64,000 bases of DNA from Calliopum simillimum (Eukaryota > Arthropoda > Insecta > Diptera > Lauxaniidae): assembly GCA_951812925.1 (NCBI GenBank), contig OX638370.1, positions 24,667,964-24,731,963 of the forward strand, given 5' to 3'. The position numbers were made by a program, and so were the translations under genes. The notes under the pieces were generated by a model. It saw only the letters and a list, made by a program, of their open reading frames with translations. It searched no databases and had not been told where the DNA came from. How positions within the stretch are numbered: position 1 is the first letter of the stretch; every line of letters starts with the position of its first letter. Below, piece by piece: positions 56,251-64,000 of the stretch.

Positions 56251-56251
56251 G
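56105..56251 (+). CDS. Subgroup A secreted peptide, 48 aa, 3' end replaced by foreign sequence
   Basis: The leader MKFLTFSLVISLTTAFLCFQ-QVTG is nearly the same as in the duplicate at 52339. The mature part has C-P-P-N-H-H-M-E-S-C-M-C-C-V-R-L-N. Homology with the duplicate stops right after C-C-V; the last residues, the stop and everything downstream differ, and the conserved 3' UTR with AATAAA is gone. An insertion or deletion thus cut the gene at its last codons and supplied a new stop (CTAAACTAG). It could still encode the mature peptide but needs a new poly(A) site. Confidence 0.7.
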   Translation: MKFLTFSLVISLTTAFLCFQQVTGTVAQETFCPPNHHMESCMCCVRLN

Positions 56252-56595
56252 GCTGACCATTTTTGTAATCGTCCAATGCGGGACGGAGAAAATTTATTTT
56301 TTTACTCTTACTTACACCACTTCTATTTCTGTTCCTACAAAAAACCTCTTTATAAAAAAATAAAAAAAAAAAATAAACAAATGATTTACAGTGTATTCAA
56401 AAAATTTATTTTTTTTTTTTTTATTTCTTTATTTTTGTTTTTCCACCTGGTTTTTTATTTATTGATTGTTTCCTAAGTGGTTCATTGATTGCGAATTGCC
56501 TAAATGAATAAAAAATAGGATAAAAATTTTGTAAAAATTTAAAAGATGTTCTTCAAATTAATATCAGAAACAGGCGTTGGAGCTTACCTTTTCTC

Positions 56596-57385
56596 TTAGT
56601 TATACTTATCCAAAGTGTGAATTTTTTTTAAAAATGCGTCATTATTTTCGATTTCTGATTTGAAATCTTCGCAGGTTTTGGACTCAGAATTATTTTTTGT
56701 TATAATCATTGCTTTTATTGTCTCTATGCTCAATTGCGATTTATCTGATGTCCATAAATTATTTATTATTGAAAATATTCTCTCTGGCAGGCAGAGAGCA
56801 AGTTCGACAATTTTTTTCAAAGCATGAAAAGGAACATTATTGTCAATAAAGTGCTTGAAAACTTCAACCCACTTCTTATCAATTTCAAAATCATTACTGT
56901 TCCAGTATTGAATTTTATCATATGTTACATAACGCTTTATATATGAAATTTCATCAAACAGCTCATTTTCCAGTGCTTTCTCAATTTCTGTTAAATGTTT
57001 ATTTGCAAATTCCACTGTATTTTCTATATCTGACCAAACTATTTCATGTTTTAATTGAATCCACTTCAAATGTTTTATTCCATCAAATTGCTTTCCCCAT
57101 AATTCTAAGTACGAAGAACAGTTTAAATAAAATTTTTTGACTTGTTCAACAAAATCCGTTTTATTAAAATTTTGATTGGAAACTAAATTGCTTAAGAAGT
57201 TTTTTAAAGTTGGTGGAATGAAGGCACAAGCAGCTCTCTCTTTATTTTTAAATATGAGTTCTACAAATTTCCTCTGATTTTTCAATAATAGTTTTATTTT
57301 CTCCCTCAATTCTTTTTACGGCATTATAGAACACTGATGACTGATTGTGAATGAAATAAAGCCAAAGCTCCGACTGCTCATTATA
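56596..57385 (-). pseudogene. hAT-like transposase, C-terminal part
   Basis: The long minus-strand frame ends in LCLPERIFSIINNLWTSDKS, QLSIETIKAMIITKNNSESK and TCEDFKSEI. This resembles the C-terminal dimerisation region of hAT-type transposases and ZBED-like derivatives, where a similar F-S-x2-N-x-L-W-T...L-x3-T-I-K-A block follows the catalytic domain. The apparent first codon is TTG. Upstream the protein continues in another frame (LWLYFIHNQSSVFYNAVKRI), so a frameshift lies near 57290. The N-terminal zinc finger and catalytic part are absent. It is a truncated, inactive copy, possibly of the element that damaged the 3' end of the gene at 56105. Confidence 0.6.
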
Positions 57386-57389
57386 ACGA

Positions 57390-58325
57390 AAAAAATTTAA
57401 GCCACGGTAATTATACTAATTTAAAGGATAACTTAATTTAGACTATATATATTAAATTTTTTCTTTTTCTTTTTTAATTAAATTGAACAAAAGAAAATCA
57501 TTTTCAAATCAATTTACTCGTTTGCAAAATTTTAAATGTTACGTATTTAACTTAAAAAAAAGGTAATTTTTGAATGATTTCAATTAAATTTTAAGCAAAG
57601 TATGAGGGTTTATATTTAACAAAAAGTGTCCTGCATGAAGAAATCCTGATGAAAAGCTGATATCTCTAGAATTTCGACTTAAAAGTCAGTCCTTGAAGTA
57701 CTTATATGCAGATTTTATTAGGAAGTCCTCATTACATCGTATAGACGTCTAAATATTGAAAAATGTGCTGAATCTCAGCTATGCACTGACACCCCTTTGG
57801 AAGGGGTAATCCACATAAAAAATGTTGCTGGAGCCTCGTGCTCTTCACGTGCAAAGTTGTGTTGAAAACTGCTTTTAGACATGTGAAACATCAACGTTTC
57901 AATAAAAATGAATTTTTAATGCACTTTATGCAATTTTAATATTTAATATTTGTTTCACGTTAATTTTTATTTGTTTTTTTCAGCACTTTAATCGCAAAAA
58001 CGATTTAGTTTTTAAACTTTATTCACTTGCTTTATCAAATATATGTACAGTTGATACATATATAGAAACTTTTCGGCGACTAGTACAAATGAGCGAGTCT
58101 TAACTATTTGACGATTTTATGCAACTGCTCATGATGATCGAAATGTTACATAGCATAAACCTGTGTAATTTGGAAATACAGGCATAGCGGGAATAAAATC
58201 GAATGATTTTACCGCAATATCAAAAAAAATTGTATTAACCCTGTAGTGGGTGGGAACAGATATTTTTAAGGTTGGTATGAAAAATTACCAAATCTTAAAA
58301 ATTTTTAAAATAAATAATTTTAATG
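57390..58325. other. Intergenic, no gene seen
   Basis: A+T-rich; no recognisable coding sequence or repeat ends. Confidence 0.35.
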
Positions 58326-58336
58326 CAAGGTGATTG

Positions 58337-58663
58337 TTACAATTGACTTATTGGCCATAATGATTTTTCGGTCAAGAGCCAGGTGGGTTCATGCCACCAT
58401 AAACTACTAAAACTAAGCTCTTTAGGGGATAGCCCCCGGGTTGCTAGATCGGCAGGATTTTGCTGAGATTCTACATGTGCCCAGTTTTCATACCCAACTT
58501 TGAGATGAATTTTTGAGACCCTATTGACAACAAATGTAGACCAGGTACACTGTGGCTTGTTTAACCAAGCCAATACTATAGTGGAGTCGGTCCAAAAATA
58601 GCTATTGTAAGACTTTAGTTCAAAGTGAGGAATTATGAGTAGAGTAGCTATGCCGATTCCAGC
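58337..58663 (-). pseudogene. BEL/Pao LTR-retrotransposon pol fragment
   Basis: The minus-strand frame reads GIGIATLLIIPHFELKSYNS, FWTDSTIVLAWLNKP (RNase H D-S motif), VNRVSKIH, ENWAHVESQQNPADLATRGL (the W-x-H-V...N-P-A-D-x-A-[ST]-R-G signature) and FSSLWWHEPTWLL. These are hallmark Pao/BEL RNase H-to-integrase sequences. Both ends are truncated. No LTRs were assigned, although a direct repeat lies at 59069 and 59945. Confidence 0.8.
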
Positions 58664-58669
58664 TCAAAA

Positions 58670-60465
58670 AAGTGACTTTTTGTATGAAAATCTCCATACA
58701 AAATTTTAAGGTCAAAATTCACAAAAATTCTCTCAAGACATAGTTGCCAGACTTCTGTTGTAGTGTAAAGTGTACTATTGGTGCACTGTATTTTGTTTAG
58801 GATTTATTGTGAATGGGCCATATTATTTTGATATTATTGATTGTAGGTGTTGTTATTGACTCCTTTTTTTTCCTTTTCTGCTTCTTCCTCATCTTTCGGG
58901 TAGTCAATTATAGTTCTTTCTGTTGCTGTAATTGTTCCCTTTTCTCAAATTCTTCTTTGTACTAACATTCGTGTCTACATATGTTGTACTATGTCTTGGC
59001 AGTCAATTGTTGTTGTTGCTGTTGCATTTATTTATTTAAGGATAACACAAATTTTGATTATTTCACTAGCAGACCAACTGTTGGATGAACGGACGGAACG
59101 ACAGTCAGATTTTCAGACTTTGTTGGGATAACATATCATATATCTTAGCTTAGGATTTCGATCTTGAGTTGATTGGGATTACTGGGCATGTAATTTTAAT
59201 TAGACTTTATGAGACACAACATTTAGATATTTTTTTTTTACAGTCAAAGTATTGGTTTGTGCGTACGAACGAATCTATGTATATTTAATTGAAATTAAAA
59301 CTTCATGTTCAAATTTTTTAAGTTCCAAATTTCGCAAACTTTGAAGATCAGCAGACGGGTAATTATTTTCATTATTGTTACTGTTGAATGAGAAGAGTTT
59401 TTCGCACTTTGCAGTGACCGAATTATTTAATTAATTAGTATTTTAACTAAGAAATAATCAAATACTGCGATTACGGGGCAAGTTCGTAAACGCGGAGTAA
59501 AATTCACAATGTGAAGTCGAAAACGATTAATGCAGCAAGAGAGCCTGCAGTTTATTTTGCAGTCTTATATACAAAAAAAAAAAGAGCTTAGATTACAGTT
59601 AGTTTCTCTGTTTAATACAGTTTTAATACATCATAAGTTAACTAGTTTAACGCCTTATTATAGAAATTATTAGTTTAATTACTGAAGGGCTAGTTATAGT
59701 TAAAAATGATCAATTATTTTGACACAAATTTAATTATAGAAAAATTGCAACTTTAGGAGTTTAAATACATTAATAAAAAAATAAAATAAATGTTATACGT
59801 TGACCCAACAGTTACCTTTTTCCATACTCTTCTTGTACTTACATATGTACAAATATATGAATATTTATGTACATAAGATGTTGTAGAAGGTCTGAACTGA
59901 ATCACTTGCTTGGATTGTTTACATTCAAAATGAACACGATAAACATTTTTTTCCGTACCAGACCATCAGTCAGATTTCAGACTTTTTTTTTAATAACGTA
60001 TCATATATCGTAGCTTAGGAGTTCTATTTTGAGTTGATTTGGATAGTTAGACTTGTAATTTTAATTAAACTTTTTATGTGGAGTTGATCCTCCACAACAA
60101 AAGGTATTGGTTTATATGTGAATGTCAGATGTATTCTAGTTTATCGTCCCTGTGTTATTTACATTAATTTTTTATTTTAATTTTAAATTTGTTTACAAAA
60201 CCAGACGAATAGAATCCCAGTTTGTTTACATCAAGATGCTTCATAACTAAGGAGTTTGATCTTAAATTTATAACTAAGGTTGTTTTTTTTAATGAAATAT
60301 ACATTGAACATTCCAAAGTGCTTCATATGATTTCTATATGCAACGCATTTTGAAAGATCACCATAAAAGATCCTCTTAGAGCTACATAACTTAAATAAAA
60401 TAGTGCTTCATTTGATAAACCAAGATATATACGCACATATGTGTAGATATGTATTTAAAAAAAAT
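58670..60465. other. No gene; ~200 bp direct repeat at 59069-59270 and 59945-60125
   Basis: CAGTCAGATTTTCAGACTTT, CATATATCTTAGCTTAGGAT and GGCATGTAATTTTAATTAGA recur with small changes 875 bp downstream. The pair could be LTR remnants of the BEL/Pao copy or a simple tandem duplication. Nothing coding is seen. Confidence 0.4.
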
Positions 60466-60472
60466 ATATAAT

Positions 60473-60494
60473 TATGTATGTATGTATGTATGTA
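60473..60494. repeat. (TATG)n tract, probable 3' tail of the RTE-like LINE
   Basis: On the minus strand the short CATA repeat follows the LINE stop by a few bases. RTE-clade elements commonly end in a short microsatellite instead of poly(A). Confidence 0.5.
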
Positions 60495-60508
60495 TTCTCC
60501 TTTAACTC

Positions 60509-62377
60509 CTAGGAGGAGCATAGGGCCAATATGAAATCTCTCCATTTGTCACGATCCCTTGCGATGACTTTGATCTCTTGCCACGATTTTCCCGATTCTT
60601 GGATTTCCTTTTCCAACGACCTTTTCCAGTTGGTTTTGGGTCTACCACGTCCTCTACTGCCTTGTGGATTCCACTCAAGGGCCTGGCGACAAACTTCGCT
60701 GTGTGGTTTCCGGAGAGTGTGACCAATCCATCCCCATTTGCGCAGCTTGATCTCGTTTGCTATAGCCTTCTGTTTGCATTTTTGATGTAGCTCGGCATTT
60801 GATATAGTGCGAGGCCACCAAACCTTTAATATTTGCCTTAAGCATTTGTTGACGAATACTTGCAGCTTGTTTGTTAGTTGTTCAGTAACAAGCCATGTTT
60901 CGCACCCATATAACAAAACCGATTTCACATTCGAATCAAAAATGCGCACTCTCGTTTTGGTGGATATAACGGATGAAGACCATATTTTGTTCAGTTGAGC
61001 AAACGCGCCTTTTGCTTTTGCTATTCTTGAGTTGATATCCTCTTTTGCTCCACCATCCATGGAGATAATGCTGCCTAGATACGTGAAGCTATCGACGTTT
61101 CCGATGTCATCACTGCCAGCTTTAAACGTCATGTCATTGCTTGCGTTTAGCTTCATGCTTTTAGTCTTGGATACGTTGATTTTTAGGCCGGCCTTTTGTG
61201 ATTCCAAGACAAGGTCTTCAATTTTGCTTTGCATATCTGAATGTTTGGACGATAAGAGGCAGATGTCGTCAGCGTAGTCGAGATCTTCCAGATGTTCGGT
61301 AAAGTTCCATTGAATACCCCTTTTGGCCTTATTAAGAGCTTTATCTAGGATATCATCAAGAACGATAAGGAAGAGTGATGGTGATAGTAAACACCCCTGC
61401 CGTACGCCTGAATTAGTGGTGAATGTCGGTGACAACAACCCGTTGTGTAACACACTGCATTTAAAGCCTTCATATTGTGCACGTACTAAGTTTATGGCCT
61501 TTGCGGCAATACCTCTTCGTTGCAGTGACGCCCAGATGTTTTCTCGGGAGACACTGTCAAAGGCAGTGCTATAGTCAACGAAGACAAGTTGAAGTGCAGC
61601 ACGCCACTCGCATGATTGTTCGACAATTATTCTGAGCGTGTTGATTTGATCCACGCATGATCTGTTTCGCCGGAATCCTGCTTGTTGCTTTCGAATGGCT
61701 GAATCAAGTTTTTCGCTTACCCTGCTCAGAAGCACTTTCGTCAGTACTTTTGATGGAACTGAGAGCAAGGTGATGCCTCTATAGTTTCGGCACTCGCTTA
61801 GGTCACCTTTTTTCGGTAATTTGACTAACATGCCATGTAGCCAATCTTCTGGCAAACGCTCTTCACTCCAGATTTTGTTGAGCAGAGGATGGAGAATTTT
61901 AGCTGATGTTACGGGGCATGCCTTTAGCAGTTCAGCTGTTATTTGATCTATACCGGCGGCCTTGTTGTTTTTCATGCTTTGGATAGCTTTCACAATTTCA
62001 TCAATTGTAGGCGGCGGTGTTTGTATTCGACTACTACTGCGAGTCATTGCGGCAGTTGTAGTTGGTGATTCTGGTTGCAGGGATGTGGTAGACATGGGAT
62101 TTAGTATATCGCAAAAATACTCTTTCCATCTGTTTAGTTGGTCGTCTGCAGATGTTAAGAGATTTCCGTTTTTGTCTTTGATAGGGCGGCTCTGTTGGAG
62201 TTTTCTGCCTGATAATCTGCGGGTGATATCGTAAAGCTGCCTGAGATTTTGAGCATTTGCAGCGCTTTCGGCTTCGCTCGCGAGGTCGTTATACATTCTT
62301 CTTTTGTCTTGTCTGCACGATCGCCTGACTTCTTTATTGAGAGAGTTAAAGACCTTTTCGGCGACGTTCTTTTGCGC
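60509..62377 (-). pseudogene. RTE-like non-LTR retrotransposon ORF, 5' truncated
   Basis: The frame is open for about 620 codons on the minus strand. Counting from the first Met (62296), reverse-transcriptase motifs are AAGIDQITAELLKACP (113-128), LVKLPKKGDL and NYRGITLLSVPSKVLTK (158-187), QQAGFRRNRS (205-214), FVDYSTAFDSVS (239-250, catalytic Asp), SGVRQGCLLSPSLF (296-309) and YADDICLLS (341-349, catalytic Asp pair), all intact. The C-terminus has GWIGHTLRK and RGRPKTNWKR, typical of RTE-type elements. The apurinic endonuclease is missing: the frame ends at a TGA (62378-62380) next to a TTTGAAAA simple repeat. The copy is recent but cannot transpose alone. Confidence 0.85.
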
Positions 62378-62380
62378 TCA

Positions 62381-62490
62381 TTTGAAAAATTTGAAAATAT
62401 TTGAAAAATTTGAAAAAAGTTAAAATTTTTCAAATTTTCAAACATTTGAAAATATTTGAAAAATTAGAAAAAAATTAAAATTTTTCAAAC
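62381..62490. repeat. TTTGAAAA-rich simple repeat at the LINE 5' breakpoint
   Basis: Alternating TTTGAAAAATTTGAAAATAT units and their complements directly adjoin the truncated end. Confidence 0.7.
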
Positions 62491-62849
62491 ATGAAAGCAA
62501 AATAAAATAAATTTAAATCAATTAAATGAAATGTTCTTATTTTATGTTGCCTTCATGTCAGAGATGGTCTCAGGCAGTTTTGATATTTAACGACACATAT
62601 GGGCATATCCGAAAATAATCTCGTCTTATATGACACAGTTTTTAAGAAAATATTTTTTTTTCTCCTTCAATAACCACATGTAGTGGAACATATTCCTAAA
62701 CATATAAAATGAAATTCCCAATAGGTGAACAAAAAAATTTCGATCCGAGAGGGTGTCAGGAGGTCATTTTATCTAAAAATTTTGGGAAAATCGAAATTTC
62801 CGATAATATACGGGAGAGCACATATTTCAGAATTAGTAGATATGTTACG

Positions 62850-63310
62850 GGGCACTTTCCAAATATTCTGGAGTAAAATTCAGAAAAATCGTATGTGGGT
62901 CGTGGCGACAGAATGGGTTAAAATGTCTAAGTCACTCATTACGGCCACATAACAGGTCCTAAAATTCAGAAAAATTCAAGACAATTCCTTGATAAAAAAT
63001 AAATTCATTTTATTTGTGATATTTTTTTAATTTAAGCTCCCCCTTCCGAGTAAAAAACGAAAAACGCAAAATTTTGGGTAAAAAACGCGATTATTGGCGA
63101 TATGTGATCGAGCACACATGGGGAGTTTAAATTAAAAAAACATCATAAACAAAGTCGATTTATTTTTCGTCAAGGAATTGGCTTGAATTTTTTCAGAATT
63201 TTAGGACCTATTATGTGGGCATAAAGAGCGATTTAGACATTTTAGCCCATTCTGTCGCGGCGACCTACATACAATTTTTCTGAATTTTTCTCCAGAATAT
63301 TTGGAAAGGA
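62850..63310. mobile_element. 460 bp palindrome
   Basis: CTTTCCAAATATTCTGGAG faces CTCCAGAATATTTGGAAAG. GTATGTGGGTCGTGGCGACA and CAGGTCCTAAAATTCAGAAA pair with 63270-63180, and a central A+T loop is left. No coding sequence. Confidence 0.75.
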
Positions 63311-63339
63311 CCTTCGAAAACCTTCCAGTATTCTAAAAA

Positions 63340-63545
63340 ACTATCAATTAAAGCTTGTTGATTGTCTGCAATAGATTTTTTCCCCCTTGTATACCTAGAT
63401 ATTCTTCGTTTTAGCTATCAAGCCTTCGGATGACCTTCGGGAAAGTTCGATTCAAATATGTTGATAGTACGCCATAGTATTTTTCCTCTAGTGTACTTAG
63501 ATATTCTTCGCTTTGACAATGAAGCCTTCGGGTCACCTTCGTGTA
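63340..63545. repeat. Two ~115 bp direct repeats shared with 48140-48330
   Basis: TAGATATTCTTCGTTTTAGC and AAGCCTTCGGATGACCTTCG recur as TAGATATTCTTCGCTTTGAC and AAGCCTTCGGGTCACCTTCG. Confidence 0.5.
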
Positions 63546-63579
63546 TAGCATAAAAACCATTCAGCTCAGTTGGACGAAT

Positions 63580-63843
63580 GGTTTCTGAGTGATAATGATT
63601 GAATAATACCATAGTTTTTGTACCAAGAGAGACCAATCTTCCAAATTGTCCCGAGCTAAGACCAATGGAGAGATATTGGGCTTTTGTGAAAAGAAACTTA
63701 AAGAACTCAAAAAAGATGTCCCAAAATATCGAAGATTTTAAAAGGAGATGGGCAAACTGTTCCAAAAAGGTGTCTGAAACAACTATCAAATCTCTAATGG
63801 AAGGCTTACCAAAAAAGGTCCACGAGTTGATAAATAGTGGTTA
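63580..63843 (+). pseudogene. C-terminal end of a Tc1/mariner-superfamily transposase
   Basis: The frame reads TIVFVPRETNLPNCPELRPM, ERYWAFVKRNLKNSKKMSQN, FKRRWANCSKKVSETTIKSL and MEGLPKKVHELINSG. The E-L-R-P-x-E-x-Y-W-A block contains the third acidic catalytic residue of this transposase type. Only the last ~80 residues are present. The family is the same as that of the element at 16411. Confidence 0.75.
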
Positions 63844-64000
63844 GAACTATAAAAATTATGTTTTTCTGTAATTTGTAAAATATATCAATTAAACAAAAAA
63901 ATATAAAAAATCTAAGATCAACCGTTTAAAAATTATTGAATTTTATATATGTTAAGATTTTTTCGATCTCACTTCTTAATGTGTAAGTTTTAAATAAGTC

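Noticed and set aside
168..56251. Bomanin or defensin identity for the small peptides
   Set aside because: Bomanins carry a short C-x2-C motif and defensins six cysteines; the C-x2-G-x7-C-R loop fits neither.
60502..62234. Short frames on both strands overlapping the RTE-like ORF
   Set aside because: Shadows of the 620-codon reverse-transcriptase frame.
1..64000. CRISPR array or bacterial-type operons
   Set aside because: No regularly spaced unique spacers and no operon structure; the tandem repeats present are minisatellites and transposon arms in a fly-like genome.

Overview
The window is an A+T-rich, repeat-dense stretch of a fly genome. The evidence for a fly is a mariner copy of the usual dipteran type, repeats with a core like that of the dipteran mini-me/DINE-type elements, TATA/Inr core promoters and single-exon secreted peptide genes with AATAAA signals. 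I cannot name the species; a schizophoran (higher) fly is the best guess. There are no bacterial-type operons, no rRNA and no convincing tRNA genes.

The real host genes are about 15 very small, intronless genes for secreted peptides, most of them 46-80 residues long. They form one family with three subgroups. Subgroup A (minus strand near 0.2, 3.0 and 5.7 kb; plus strand near 8.2, 10.2, 52.3 and 56.1 kb) shares a signal peptide ending in QQVTG (diverged in the 8.2 kb gene) and a conserved TATA promoter. Subgroup B (plus, 24.2 and 26.9 kb) begins MKFLIFYLVISL. Subgroup C (minus, 18.8, 29.1, 30.1, 31.0, 35.1 and probably 42.5 kb) begins MLLxxKxF, has an N-glycosylation sequon just after the signal peptide and shares its own promoter block. 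Most members end in a C-terminal peptide of about 24 residues, usually S-[IL]-F-x5-C-x2-G-x7-C-R-x3, often preceded by KK, RK or QK. This architecture (signal peptide, short pro-region, C-terminal peptide with one disulfide loop) resembles the insect growth-blocking/ENF cytokine peptides. That match is an inference. Some paralogues keep the signal peptide and promoter but have replaced the mature part, and two have lost the ancestral start codon.

The cluster grew by duplication: a tandem ~2.6 kb unit (about 1.34-3.95 and 3.97-6.62 kb), a tandem ~0.95 kb unit at 29-31 kb, a duplicated block carrying the two subgroup B genes (22-27 kb), and a ~1.5 kb duplication (51.0-52.5 and 54.6-56.25 kb) that carries a retrotransposon fragment together with a gene.

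Most of the rest is mobile DNA. Coding relics are a mariner (22.2-23.5 kb), two Tc1/mariner-superfamily relics (16.4-17.8 and 63.6 kb), a Helitron (48.5-50.9 kb), an RTE-like LINE (60.5-62.4 kb), a hAT-like transposase end (56.6-57.4 kb), a BEL/Pao fragment (58.3-58.7 kb) and RNase H/zinc-knuckle ends of other LINEs (10.4, 50.9, 54.6 kb). Non-coding elements are dominated by long palindromes of 0.35-1.9 kb, several with clear target-site duplications and several nested in one another, plus MITEs, a foldback element with tandem-repeat arms, a ~67 bp minisatellite and long pure microsatellites. Many long open frames in the window come only from these repeats.
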